Source: Microtetraspora sp. NBRC 13810 (GTDB lineage Bacteria > Actinomycetota > Actinomycetes > Streptosporangiales > Streptosporangiaceae). Taken from it: a DNA stretch of 64,000 bases. Shown here one piece after another: positions 49,987 through 58,966 of this stretch; position 1 is the first letter of the stretch; each line of letters starts with the position of its first letter. The stretch is from the NCBI RefSeq assembly GCF_030268685.1, contig NZ_BSRQ01000006.1:248001-312000 (forward strand), read 5' to 3'. The notes under the pieces are model-generated. The model was not told the origin of the DNA. It ran no database searches and was given only the letters and a program-made list of their open reading frames with translations. The translations under genes were made by a program, and so were the position numbers.

Positions 49987-52900
49987 GTGCCCCCGGTCCC
50001 CTCCCCCACCCCTCCGACGTCCCAGGCGGAGCAACCCCCCGCGACCGCGGACGCGCCGCCCACCCCACCCGCACCCCAGGCGGACCGCAACCACGCACCC
50101 GCCGCGGCCACGGCCGAGCAGGCACCCCTCACCCCACCAACGCCCCTGGCGATACACACACACGCGCCCGCCCCGGCCACGGCCGAACAGGCACCCCTCA
50201 CCCCAACCGCCTCCCAGACGGAACACAACCACCCGCCCGCCCTGGACGCGGCCGAGCAGGCACCCCTCGCCCCACCCGCCTCCCAGGCGGAACACAGCCA
50301 CGCGGCCGTGGTGGCTGTGGACACGCCCCCGTTCGGTCCGCCGGCAGCACGGGCGGGGCAGGGGCATGCGGCCGTGGTGGCCGCCGCCGAGGACGCGGTG
50401 GTGCTCTGCGGGGTGGATCCCGTCCGGGCCGGCGAGCGGGCGCGGGAGGTGCTGGCGCTGGCGGAGCGTACGGCGTGCGGGGAGGCTGCGGTGATCGCCC
50501 ATCGGGCGCTCGCGCTGGCCGCCAGGGAGATGGGCGACCTCGTCCTCGCCGAGGAGCACCTGCGCCGCGCCATCGCGGACGGCGGGGGACTCCCCCGCCG
50601 CGTCGCCCAGGCCCGCCTCTCGCTGGTCTCCGTCCGCACCGGCCTCGGCCACCCTTTGGAGGCCCTGGAGATCGCCGACGCCGCCGAACCCCACCTCTCC
50701 GAGACCGAACGCGCCAAGCTCGGCGCCCAGCGCGCGGTCGCCCTCGGCGTCCTCGGCCGCCACCGCGAGGCGATCGAGCAGTGCGACCACGCGATAGCCG
50801 TCCTGTCCACCGGCATCGACATCCCGGCCACCCTCCGCCACCCACGCTCCCGCCCCAAGCCGCCCCCGCCCACCACGGCCCCACCCGACAGGGCCCCCGC
50901 ACGAACGGATGCCCCCGGGCCCGACGCCCCGGAGACCGACGCCCCCAGGACCGCCGATTCCAGGACCGGCCCCAGGGCCGACTCCGGAACCGACTCCGGG
51001 GCCGACGATTCGTGGGGAGACGACGCCTGGGCGGACGACAGCGCGGTGCTGGAGCGGCAGCTCGCCGAGGACCTCCGCCCCCTGGCCGCCGCCGTACGCT
51101 TCGGCCAGGAGGCGGCTCGCGGAACGGCGGCCCCCGGCACCCGGCATCGCCGGAAGGCGAACCGCACCAGGAGCGGCAGGCGACTCCCCCGGGATCCCGG
51201 CGGGACCGCGACGGGCGACGCGCGGCATGCCCGGGAGGCGGACCAAACAGCAGCGAACGGAACAGCAGCGGACGGGACGGCAGCGGACGGGACGGCAGCG
51301 GAGGAGACGGCACCGGTCGACGACACAGGTGGCACGGCGTGTTCCGCCTCGGCCGGGGGGCCGGGTGAAGGTGCCGGGCGGGTGCGGGGTGGGCCGATTG
51401 ACTTGTCGGGGGTTGTGGCCAGTGGGGCGGTTTCTGCGGACGATGTGCGTTTCCTGACGGGGGCGTTGCTCAACCGGGGGCTGGCGGAGGTGTACCTGGG
51501 GGAGTTCGAGCGGGCGGAGGCGGATCTGGCGGTGTGCGCGGGGGTGGCGCGGGCGGCGGGGCTGGCGCATGTCGCCGTGCTGGCCGAGGCCAACCTGCCG
51601 TTCGCCGCGGCCCGGCGGGGTGACATCCCCGCCGCCTTCACGCGTTACCGGGAGAGCGAGGAGGCGCTGGCCGGCTATCCCGAGCGGCTGGCCAGCATGC
51701 GATGCGACCTCGCCGACGCGCTGCTCGCCGCGTACCTGCCCGGCGAGGCGCGGGCGCTGCTCGACATCGCGGTGCCGGAGCTGGAGGCGGCGGGCGCGCG
51801 GGTCGCGCTGGCGGAGGCGCGGCTGCTGCTCGCCCGGCTGGAGCTGCTGGCGGGCACGCCACAGCAGGCGGCGGACGAGGCCGGGCGCGCGGCCGGCGAC
51901 CTGGCGGCCCAGGGGCGTACGGCGCTCGCCCCGGTCGCCACCGAGCTGGTGCTGCGCGCCCGCCTCGCCGTGGAGACCCCGGACCGGGGCCTGCTCGACG
52001 CCATGCTGTCCTGCGCGGAGGCGCTGGCCGCGGCCGACCGGGGCGCCGAGGCGGAGGCGTTGCGCCTGACCTGCGCCGGGCTCGCCGTCCGCCTGGAAGA
52101 TCCCGCCACCGCCGCTCGTCATCTGAGGCTGCTGCGTGGCGCCCGCTCCCCCGTCGTCCGCCGGCACGCCGCGGCCCTGCGCCATCTGCTGGCCGGCGAC
52201 CGGGACCGCGCCCTGCGCGCCGCCAGACGCGGGCTGGCCGAGGTCGCGGCCAGCGTCGCGGCGGTGCGCGATCCGCTGATCAGGGCGCACGCGGTCAAGG
52301 CGGGCGACGGGCTGGCCGCCTTCGGCCTGTCGCTCGCGATCGGCACGGGGCGCGGCCGTACCACGCTCGCCTGGGCCGAGCGCTGGCGGTCGGTGGCCGC
52401 CACCGGCAGGCCCGGCCACCCCGACCCGGACCTGCTGCGGGCCGCGATCGGCGAGGGCGCCCTGGTCGAGTACGTGCGCGACGGCGACGAGCTCGCCGCC
52501 GTCGTGGTGACCGCCGGGCGTGTCACCCTGCACCGCCTGGGCTCCGTGGCGGTCGCCGCCGAGGCGGTGATCCGTCTCAGGTACGCGCTGCGCCGCGCCG
52601 GTCTCCGCGACACCGCCCACCACTGCGACGGCGGCGGGCGCGAAGAGGTCGAGCGGGCGGCCCTGGCCGTGGAGGAACTGCTGGTGCGCCCGTTGCGGTG
52701 GCCCCCGGCGGAGGACGCGACGACGCCGACCGGGCTCCCGCAGGACGAGGCGGCCGGGCTCTTTCGGCATGAGGCGACGGCCGGACCGCCACCCGGTGGA
52801 GCGAGGGCGGTACCGGCCGGATCGATGCCGGGTGGAGCGAAGGCGGTGCAGGCCGGGTCGGCGGCGGGGGTGGCGGGGGGTGGGGCTGTGGTGGTGGTGC

Positions 52901-53574
52901 CGACCGGGCCGTTGCACACGTTGCCCTGGCCGGTGCTGCCCTCGTTGCGGGATCGGCCGGTGTGCGTGTCGGCGGGCGCCCTGGCCTGGCTGTCGGCCGT
53001 ACGCCGGTGGGAGCGGCCGCCCGCCCGGCCGCCGCGGGTGATGGTGACGGCGGGGCCGGGGCTGGAGCACGCGACCGCCGAGGCGAGGATCGTGGCCGGC
53101 CGCTACCCGGGCACCCGTACGGCACCGGCCAGGGTCGAGGCCGTACTGAGCGCGCTGGACGACGCCGACGTGGCCCACCTGGCGGCGCACGGCACCTTCC
53201 ACGCCCGCAGCCCGCTGCTGTCCACCATCGCGCTCGACGACGGCCCGCTGATGGCCTACGACCTGCTCCGCCTGCGCACGCCGCCGCGCCTGGTGGTGCT
53301 GTCCGCCTGCGACTCCGGCATGGCCCGCGCCCCGGCCGACGGGGCGCCGCTGGGGCTCGCGGGCATGTTCCTGGCCATGGGCACGGCCTGCGTGGTCGCC
53401 GGGACGGTCCCCGTGCGCGACGACGAGACCCCGGCGCTCATGACGATCTTTCACGAGCTGCTGTGCCGCGGGCACACGCCCGCCAGGGCGCTCGCCGAGG
53501 CGGCGGGCAAGACGGGCGTGGCCGGTTTCGTGTGCTTCGGCGCGGGCGACCTGCCGGTGATCCCGGGCAGGTGA
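49987..53574 (+). CDS. Large CHAT-domain (caspase-like) protein with TPR region
   Basis: An 1195-residue protein. Residues 1-110 are Pro/Ala/Gln-rich with four 23-residue repeats. TPR-like helices at about 130-290 are followed by a variable Asp/Arg/Pro linker (290-480), then more TPR-like helices (480-850). The C-terminal CHAT peptidase has the catalytic His in HLAAHGTFHARSPLLSTIALDDGPLMAYDLL near 1065 and Cys in LVVLSACDSGMARAPADG near 1106. CHAT is related to separase and caspases. With the upstream sigma and S8 genes it may form a proteolytic cascade. The GTG at 49987 is uncertain because repeats precede recognisable domains. Confidence 0.88.
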   Translation: MPPVPSPTPPTSQAEQPPATADAPPTPPAPQADRNHAPAAATAEQAPLTPPTPLAIHTHAPAPATAEQAPLTPTASQTEHNHPPALDAAEQAPLAPPASQAEHSHAAVVAVDTPPFGPPAARAGQGHAAVVAAAEDAVVLCGVDPVRAGERAREVLALAERTACGEAAVIAHRALALAAREMGDLVLAEEHLRRAIADGGGLPRRVAQARLSLVSVRTGLGHPLEALEIADAAEPHLSETERAKLGAQRAVALGVLGRHREAIEQCDHAIAVLSTGIDIPATLRHPRSRPKPPPPTTAPPDRAPARTDAPGPDAPETDAPRTADSRTGPRADSGTDSGADDSWGDDAWADDSAVLERQLAEDLRPLAAAVRFGQEAARGTAAPGTRHRRKANRTRSGRRLPRDPGGTATGDARHAREADQTAANGTAADGTAADGTAAEETAPVDDTGGTACSASAGGPGEGAGRVRGGPIDLSGVVASGAVSADDVRFLTGALLNRGLAEVYLGEFERAEADLAVCAGVARAAGLAHVAVLAEANLPFAAARRGDIPAAFTRYRESEEALAGYPERLASMRCDLADALLAAYLPGEARALLDIAVPELEAAGARVALAEARLLLARLELLAGTPQQAADEAGRAAGDLAAQGRTALAPVATELVLRARLAVETPDRGLLDAMLSCAEALAAADRGAEAEALRLTCAGLAVRLEDPATAARHLRLLRGARSPVVRRHAAALRHLLAGDRDRALRAARRGLAEVAASVAAVRDPLIRAHAVKAGDGLAAFGLSLAIGTGRGRTTLAWAERWRSVAATGRPGHPDPDLLRAAIGEGALVEYVRDGDELAAVVVTAGRVTLHRLGSVAVAAEAVIRLRYALRRAGLRDTAHHCDGGGREEVERAALAVEELLVRPLRWPPAEDATTPTGLPQDEAAGLFRHEATAGPPPGGARAVPAGSMPGGAKAVQAGSAAGVAGGGAVVVVPTGPLHTLPWPVLPSLRDRPVCVSAGALAWLSAVRRWERPPARPPRVMVTAGPGLEHATAEARIVAGRYPGTRTAPARVEAVLSALDDADVAHLAAHGTFHARSPLLSTIALDDGPLMAYDLLRLRTPPRLVVLSACDSGMARAPADGAPLGLAGMFLAMGTACVVAGTVPVRDDETPALMTIFHELLCRGHTPARALAEAAGKTGVAGFVCFGAGDLPVIPGR
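50041..50316 (+). repeat. Four 69-bp tandem repeats in the CHAT gene
   Basis: Units start at 50041, 50110, 50179 and 50248, exactly 69 bp apart. Each encodes 23 residues of the form TAEQAPLTPP---QAE-NHAPA, with a His in each unit. The repeats are in frame and diverged by substitutions, so copy number could vary between strains. Confidence 0.75.
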
Positions 53575-53605
53575 TCCCGGTCACCGGCAGGTGAGCGCCA
53601 CGACG

Positions 53606-54418
53606 TCAGCCGGTGGCCACCGGGCGGGCGGGGTCGGTGACCCAGTGGGACCAGGAGCCCACGTAGAGCGCGGCGGGGATGCCCGCGAGGTCCAGGGCCA
53701 GCACCTCGTGGGCTCCGGTGACGCCGGAGCCGCAGTAGGCGCCGACCCGGGCCCGCGGCAGGGCGCCGAGGGCCTCGAAGCGCGCCCTCAGCCTCTCGGC
53801 GGGGAGGAACCTGCCGGTGGCGTCGACGTTCGCCGCCGTGGGGGCGCTGACGGCGCCGGGGATGTGACCGGCCATGGGGTCGATCGGCTCGACCTCGCCG
53901 CGGTAGCGCTCCGCGGCCCTGGCGTCGAACAGCACGCCGTCGCCTGCGAGCGCGCCCGCCTCGTCGGCGGAGAGGATCGGCATCGCGCCGGGCCGCGCGG
54001 TGAAGTCGCCCGGCGGCACGTCCGGCTCGTCCTTGACCACCGGCCGTCCCTCCCCGGCCCAGGCCCGGAAGCCGCCGTCGAGGACGCGGACGTCCCGGTG
54101 GCCGAAGTAGCGCAGCGTCCACCAGGCGCGGGCCGCGGCCGTCGAGTCGGCGTCGTCGTAGACCACCACGGGACGGTCGTCGCCGACGCCGAGACGCCGC
54201 ATGGCCGCCTGGAACGGCTCGGCGGCGGGCAGCGGGTGCCGCCCGCCGGGGCCCGGCGGAGCGGCGAGGTCGGCGTCGAGGTCGCAGAAGACCGCGCCGG
54301 GCAGGTGCCCTTCCCGGTAGGACTCGACGCCGGGCGGCCCGGCGAGCCGCCAGCGCACGTCGAGCACCGCGGCCCGGGACAGGCCGGCCAGCTCGGCCGA
54401 AGTGATCAAAGCGGTCAT
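53606..54418 (-). CDS. Two-domain rhodanese sulfurtransferase
   Basis: A 270-residue enzyme of the thiosulfate/3-mercaptopyruvate type. Domain 1 (LDVRWRLAGPPGVESYREGHLPGAVFCDLDADLA) lacks a catalytic Cys. Domain 2 has the active loop AYCGSGVTG near residue 228, preceded by FDARAAERYRGEVEPIDPMAGHIPGAVSAP. The CGSGVTG loop is typical of mercaptopyruvate-type enzymes. It likely supplies or detoxifies sulfur in the cytoplasm. Start ATG at 54418 with GGAAAGGAGA upstream. Confidence 0.93.
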   Translation of the reverse strand: MTALITSAELAGLSRAAVLDVRWRLAGPPGVESYREGHLPGAVFCDLDADLAAPPGPGGRHPLPAAEPFQAAMRRLGVGDDRPVVVYDDADSTAAARAWWTLRYFGHRDVRVLDGGFRAWAGEGRPVVKDEPDVPPGDFTARPGAMPILSADEAGALAGDGVLFDARAAERYRGEVEPIDPMAGHIPGAVSAPTAANVDATGRFLPAERLRARFEALGALPRARVGAYCGSGVTGAHEVLALDLAGIPAALYVGSWSHWVTDPARPVATG

Positions 54419-54441
54419 CGCCGGTCTCCTTTCCGGTGGAT

Positions 54442-55032
54442 TCAGGACGCGGCCCGCGCGGTCGCCTCCGACAGCGCCTTGGAGAAGGCGATGACGTGGG
54501 ACACGGCGTCGCCGCCGTCGGCGGCCTCGCTGACCCGCAACGACAGGTCGTCGGCGGTGACCGCTCCGGTGTAGCCGTGGTCGGCTTCGCAGTTGTCGTC
54601 GCCGCAGGTGGCGGGCTCCAGGTCGATGTGCGAGATGGCGCCCCAGCCGATGGTGAGCGTCACCTCGGTCGGGGGCACGCCGGGCACGTAGGAGGCGGGG
54701 TCGGGCACGACCCTGGTCACGGCGACCGACTGGATGCGGCTGAGACGGACGGCTTCGGTGGTGGTGGAGGCGTGCGCGACCGCGGCCCCCTCGGCGGGCG
54801 GGTGCTCGTCGGTGTGACACACCAGCAGCCGGGTGGGGGACAGCACCAGCACCGTGACGTGCCTGCGCACCTCCATGGCGGGGTCGAAGGTAGCCTCGTG
54901 ATGCACCACAAAGGCGGTCACCGCCTCCTTGCCCAGCGCGGATTCCACCGCGTCGGCGACAAGGTCGGGGTAGTAGCCACTGCGATCGATGGCCTCGCGC
55001 AGGCCCGCGGCCGAGACTCGGGTTTCCCTCAT
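54442..55032 (-). CDS. DUF5998 family protein
   Basis: A 196-residue protein from the ATG at 55032 (MRETRVSAAGLREAIDRSGYYPDLVADAVESAL). Key blocks are VTAFVVHHEATFDPAMEVRRHVTVLVLSPTRLLVCHTDEH, RIQSVAVTRVVPDP and TLTIGWGAISHIDLEPATCGDDNCEADHGYTG, with two Cys near residue 150. I recognise it as DUF5998, conserved beside the Pat-type GNAT/acyl-CoA synthetase in actinomycetes, as here. PH-like fold is possible. Function unknown. Confidence 0.82.
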   Translation of the reverse strand: MRETRVSAAGLREAIDRSGYYPDLVADAVESALGKEAVTAFVVHHEATFDPAMEVRRHVTVLVLSPTRLLVCHTDEHPPAEGAAVAHASTTTEAVRLSRIQSVAVTRVVPDPASYVPGVPPTEVTLTIGWGAISHIDLEPATCGDDNCEADHGYTGAVTADDLSLRVSEAADGGDAVSHVIAFSKALSEATARAAS

Positions 55033-55144
55033 GGGTCCATCCTGCCCTGTCCCGCTGTGCGCTTTCACCCCGCCGGGGGCCCTGTTGCACCACCCTGCCG
55101 CCCATCTGGCCCACACCGGCCTGCCGGCCGCGGGAAAGCGCCGT

Positions 55145-57796
55145 TCAGCCCAGGCGGCGGGGACCGCCGTCGCGGCGCGGGCCGTCGGGGCTGCGCAGTA
55201 CGGCTCGCGCCGCGAGCACGCTCACGCCCGCCTCCCCCACGAGGACCGGGTCCAGCTCCAGCCGGTACAGCTCGGGCAGCTCGTCGGCGACCCGGCCGGC
55301 CACGACCAGCAGCTCCTCCAGCGCCTCGACGGCGACCGGCGGATAGCCGTACTCGCCGAAGAGCAGCGGCGCGGCGCGCACCGAGCGGACCGCGCCCGCG
55401 GCGTCCTCCGGGGACAGCGGGGCCAGGCGGTAGGAGCGGTCGCGGAGCAGCCTGGCGGTCACCTCGCCGAGCCCGAAGGAGACGACGGGCCCGACCGCGA
55501 GATCGTCCACGACGCTGATCACCGTCGGGACGCCCGGCTGCGGCGCCATGTGCTGGACCTCGAGGGCCGCGTCCGGGCCGAGCTGCCTGGACAGGTCGTC
55601 GTACGCCTGGCGCAGCGCGTCCGGTCCCGACAGGCCGAGGCGGACCGTGCCCGCCCGCTTGGCCGCCTCCGGGTCGGCCGCCTTCACCACCACCGGCCAG
55701 CCCAGGCGTTCCGCGGCGGCGACGGCCTCCTGTGCCGACCTGACCGTCTCGGCGGGCCAGACGGTGACGCCGTAGCAGGCCAGGAGTTCGGCGGCGTCGA
55801 TCTCGACCGGGGAGGTCCGGCCGGCCAGCGCGGCGGCGGCCACCTCTCCGGCGGCCTGGGTGTCCGGGCCGGTCCGGCGCGGCGGGACCGCCGAGGGCCG
55901 CTCGCGCCAGCGCGCGTACCGGACGACGTGCGCCAGGGCGCGGACCGCCTCCTCGGGGGCCGCGTAGGACGGGATGGAACCGCGGGCCGGATCGCGGCCG
56001 GGATGCCGGTCGGCGCCGCGCGGCACGCTGAGCTCGGGCAGCATCCCGATCCGGCCCTCGAAGGTCGCGAGCACCGGTTTGGCCGCCCCGGCGACCGCCC
56101 TGCGCATCTCGGCGGCGACGGCGTCCCGGTCGCCGGGGATGGGCGGCATGTAGACGACCACGAGCGCGTCCACCTCGTCGTCGCCGAGGAGCCCGGTCAT
56201 CGCGCCGCCGAACTCCGCCGGCCGCGCCTGCGGGCCGAGGTTGACCGGCGGGCGCGGCTCCAGCCCCGCGCTGACGCAGGCGTCGACGGCCAGCAGCGCC
56301 AGCGCGTCGGAGTTGCTCACCACCCCGACCCGCGGGCCGGCGGGCAGCGGCTGGTAGGCGAGGAGCTGGGCCACGTCGAACTGCTGGATCAGGTCGTCCA
56401 CCCTGATCACGCCCGCCTGCTCGAAGAGCGAGGTCAGCGCCGTGTCGGGCAGCCCGAGCACGGGCGCCGCGTGGCCGACGGGCACCCCGCGGGTGGTGCC
56501 GCCGCTCTTGACCGCGACGATCGGCTTGCGCCGCGAGATGCGCCGGGCCAGCCGGGCGAACTTGCGCGGATTGCCGAAGGACTCCAGGTAGAGCAGGATC
56601 ACCTCGGTCGCCTGGTCCTCCTCCCAGTACTGCAGCAGGTCGTTGCCCGAGACGTCGGCGCGGTTGCCCGCAGAGACGAAGGAGGAGATGCCCATGCCGC
56701 GCTGGGCCACCCGTTGCAGCAGGGCCGTGCCGAGCGCGCCGGACTGGCTGAAGAAGCCGACCCGGCCGCGCAGCGGGATCCTGGCGGCGAGCGTGGCGTT
56801 CAGCCGTACGGCGGGGTCGGTGTTGGCGACGCCCAGGCAGTTGGGGCCGACGACGCGCAGGCCGTAGGAGCGGGCGATGCGCACCAGCTCGTCCTGCCGG
56901 CCGCGGCCCTCCGGCCCGGTCTCGCCGAACCCGGAGGAGACGACGATCAGCCCGCGCACGCCTTTGGCCGCGGCCTCCTTGACGATGTCGAGCACGCCGT
57001 CGGCGGGCACGGCGAGCACGGCGAGGTCGACCTCGCCGTCGATCGCGGCGAGGCTGGGGTAGGCGCGGACGCCCGCGACGGCCCGCACCTCACGGTGCAC
57101 CGGGTAGACCGGGCCGGTGAAGTCGGCGGCCAGCAGGTTGCGCAGCACGGTCTGGCCGACGCCGCCGGGCTCCCTGGACGCGCCGACCACCGCGACCGAG
57201 CCGGGGTTGAGCAGCCGCTCGATCGAGCGGGCCTCGGCCCGGTGCTCGCGGCCCACCGTGACCTCCTGGGCGGTCTCGGTCGGGGTGAGGTCGAGCGTCA
57301 TCCGCACCACGCCGTCGGCGAAGCTGCTCTGCGCGGTGTAACCGGCGAGGCGCAGCACGGCCATCATCTTCTGGTTGTTGGGCAGCACGTCGGCGATGAA
57401 CCTGGTGATGCCGCGCTCGCGCGCCGTGGCCGCCAGGTGTTCGAGCAGCACCGACGCGACCCCGCGGCCCTGGTGGGCGTCCTCGACGAGGAAGGCGACC
57501 TCCGCCTCACCCGGCTCGATCCGGTCATAACGGATAACCGCCACCATCTCTGCACCGATGGTGGCAATCAGGGCGACCCGGTCCACATAGTCGACGTTGG
57601 TGAACCGGTCGATCTCGCGGTCGGAAAGTCGCGGGCGGGGGCCGAAAAAGCGGAAATATATCGACTCGGCCGACAATCGGGAGTAGAAGGAACGCAGGCG
57701 GTCGGCGTCTTCGGGGCGGATCGGCCGCACGTGCGCCGTGCCGCCATCCGTAAGAACGACGTCCGCCTCCCAGTGTGCGGGATACTGAGCATCCAC
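55145..57796 (-). CDS. GNAT / NDP-forming acyl-CoA synthetase fusion (Pat type)
   Basis: An 883-residue bifunctional protein. A GNAT domain comes first (about 1-190: VRPIRPEDADRLRSFYSRLSAESIYFRFF, AFLVEDAHQGRGVASVLLEHLAATARERG). A complete NDP-forming acetyl-CoA synthetase-like region follows: CoA-binding (PGSVAVVGASREPGGVGQTVLRNLL), succinyl-CoA-ligase-like domains (GLRVVGPNCLGVANTD, GRVGFFSQSGALGTALLQRVAQRGMG) and a C-terminal ATP-grasp part. Such proteins acetylate lysines of acyl-CoA synthetases. Here the ligase motifs appear intact enough that catalysis cannot be excluded. GTG start at 57796. Confidence 0.92.
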   Translation of the reverse strand: MDAQYPAHWEADVVLTDGGTAHVRPIRPEDADRLRSFYSRLSAESIYFRFFGPRPRLSDREIDRFTNVDYVDRVALIATIGAEMVAVIRYDRIEPGEAEVAFLVEDAHQGRGVASVLLEHLAATARERGITRFIADVLPNNQKMMAVLRLAGYTAQSSFADGVVRMTLDLTPTETAQEVTVGREHRAEARSIERLLNPGSVAVVGASREPGGVGQTVLRNLLAADFTGPVYPVHREVRAVAGVRAYPSLAAIDGEVDLAVLAVPADGVLDIVKEAAAKGVRGLIVVSSGFGETGPEGRGRQDELVRIARSYGLRVVGPNCLGVANTDPAVRLNATLAARIPLRGRVGFFSQSGALGTALLQRVAQRGMGISSFVSAGNRADVSGNDLLQYWEEDQATEVILLYLESFGNPRKFARLARRISRRKPIVAVKSGGTTRGVPVGHAAPVLGLPDTALTSLFEQAGVIRVDDLIQQFDVAQLLAYQPLPAGPRVGVVSNSDALALLAVDACVSAGLEPRPPVNLGPQARPAEFGGAMTGLLGDDEVDALVVVYMPPIPGDRDAVAAEMRRAVAGAAKPVLATFEGRIGMLPELSVPRGADRHPGRDPARGSIPSYAAPEEAVRALAHVVRYARWRERPSAVPPRRTGPDTQAAGEVAAAALAGRTSPVEIDAAELLACYGVTVWPAETVRSAQEAVAAAERLGWPVVVKAADPEAAKRAGTVRLGLSGPDALRQAYDDLSRQLGPDAALEVQHMAPQPGVPTVISVVDDLAVGPVVSFGLGEVTARLLRDRSYRLAPLSPEDAAGAVRSVRAAPLLFGEYGYPPVAVEALEELLVVAGRVADELPELYRLELDPVLVGEAGVSVLAARAVLRSPDGPRRDGGPRRLG

Positions 57797-57990
57797 CAGG
57801 CAGCCTCCCCAGTCACTTCCACCCATGAGAGTAGACGGCCATCTCACATGACAAGACCCGGCGACCCGGTTCAACAACGCTTGTGCATCGACTACCTCCC
57901 GGTCTCCGCGCTCTGGCCCACATGCCGGTCAGAAACTGTTAGGTTTCTCGGCGTCAGGCGCGGAGGGCATTGCAACAAGGCGGTGACATC

Positions 57991-58884
57991 ATGACCCGGG
58001 TTGTCGTGGTGGGCGATCTCATGACGGATGCGGTCGCGCGCGCCCGCTTCCCGCTTGCCAGAGCCAGCGACACTCCCGCGATCGTCACCATGCACGGCGG
58101 TGGCTCCGGGGCCAACATCGCCTCATGGCTCGCCGTGGAAGGCACCGACGTCGCGTTCATCGGCCGCAGGGGCGCCGACATCACCGGCCGTAACCGCGAC
58201 ATGGAGCTCATGGGCTACGGCGTGGACGCGCGGCTGGTCATGGACCCCGAGCGGCCCACCGGCACCTGCGTGGTGCTGGTCACGCACAAGGGCGAGCGGA
58301 CCATGCTGTCCGACCCCGGCGCCAACGCCGCGCTCTCTCCCGAGGACCTGCCGCGCGACCTGTTCGTCGGCGGCAGCCATCTGCACGTGTCCGGCTACAC
58401 CCTGATCAACGAGGGGTCCCGCGAAGCCGGTCAGGCCGCGCTCGACCTCGCCCGCCGGGCCGGGATGTCCATCTCGATCGACTGCGCGTCCTCCGCGCCG
58501 CTGGAGCGCACGGGCGCCGAGCCGTTCCTGGAGTGGACGCACGGCGCCAAGCTGCTGTTCGCCAACGGCGACCAGGCCAAGGTGCTCACCGGCAGGGACG
58601 ACCCCGCCGCCGCGGCCAAGGTGCTCACCGCGTGGTTCCCGCAGGTCGTGATCAAACTCAACGCCGAGGGCGCGCTGTGGTACACCAACAGCCGCTCGGA
58701 GCCGATCCGGGTGCCCGCCGAGACGGTCGAGCGGGTCGTGGACGGCACGGGGGCGGGTGACGCCTTCACGGCCGGCTTCCTGCCGTCGTGGCTGGAGGGC
58801 AAGCCGCCGACCGAGTCTCTCGCCGCCGGCTGCCGTCTCGCCCACAAGGCCATCACCTACCTGGGCGCCCGCCCCCGCCTCTGA
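57991..58884 (+). CDS. PfkB-family carbohydrate kinase
   Basis: A 297-residue ribokinase-type sugar kinase. VVVVGDLMTDAVARAR at the start, HGGGSGANIASWLAVEGTDVAFIGRRGADITG (PfkB signature 1), an anion hole and base in VDGTGAGDAFTAGFLPSWL near 250 (signature 2), and PQVVIKLNAEGALWY are all clear. AAGGCGGTG precedes the ATG at 57991. The sugar is not predictable: ribose, adenosine and pseudouridine kinases share these motifs. It is divergent from the Pat gene across about 190 bp. Confidence 0.92.
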   Translation: MTRVVVVGDLMTDAVARARFPLARASDTPAIVTMHGGGSGANIASWLAVEGTDVAFIGRRGADITGRNRDMELMGYGVDARLVMDPERPTGTCVVLVTHKGERTMLSDPGANAALSPEDLPRDLFVGGSHLHVSGYTLINEGSREAGQAALDLARRAGMSISIDCASSAPLERTGAEPFLEWTHGAKLLFANGDQAKVLTGRDDPAAAAKVLTAWFPQVVIKLNAEGALWYTNSRSEPIRVPAETVERVVDGTGAGDAFTAGFLPSWLEGKPPTESLAAGCRLAHKAITYLGARPRL

Positions 58885-58966
58885 ACGCCCGCTGCTGAGC
58901 GCCCGCCTCTGATCGTCTCTCCGGTCGCCGCCCCGTCCCGTCGCCGCCCGTACCGTCGCCGCCTCG

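Noticed and set aside
49053-53475. Long minus-strand frames opposite the CHAT gene
   Set aside because: Ser/Arg/Pro-rich shadow translations without domains; CHAT motifs fix the plus strand as coding.
54989-57994. 1001-codon plus-strand frame
   Set aside because: Antisense to the GNAT/acyl-CoA synthetase gene; composition typical of a shadow frame.
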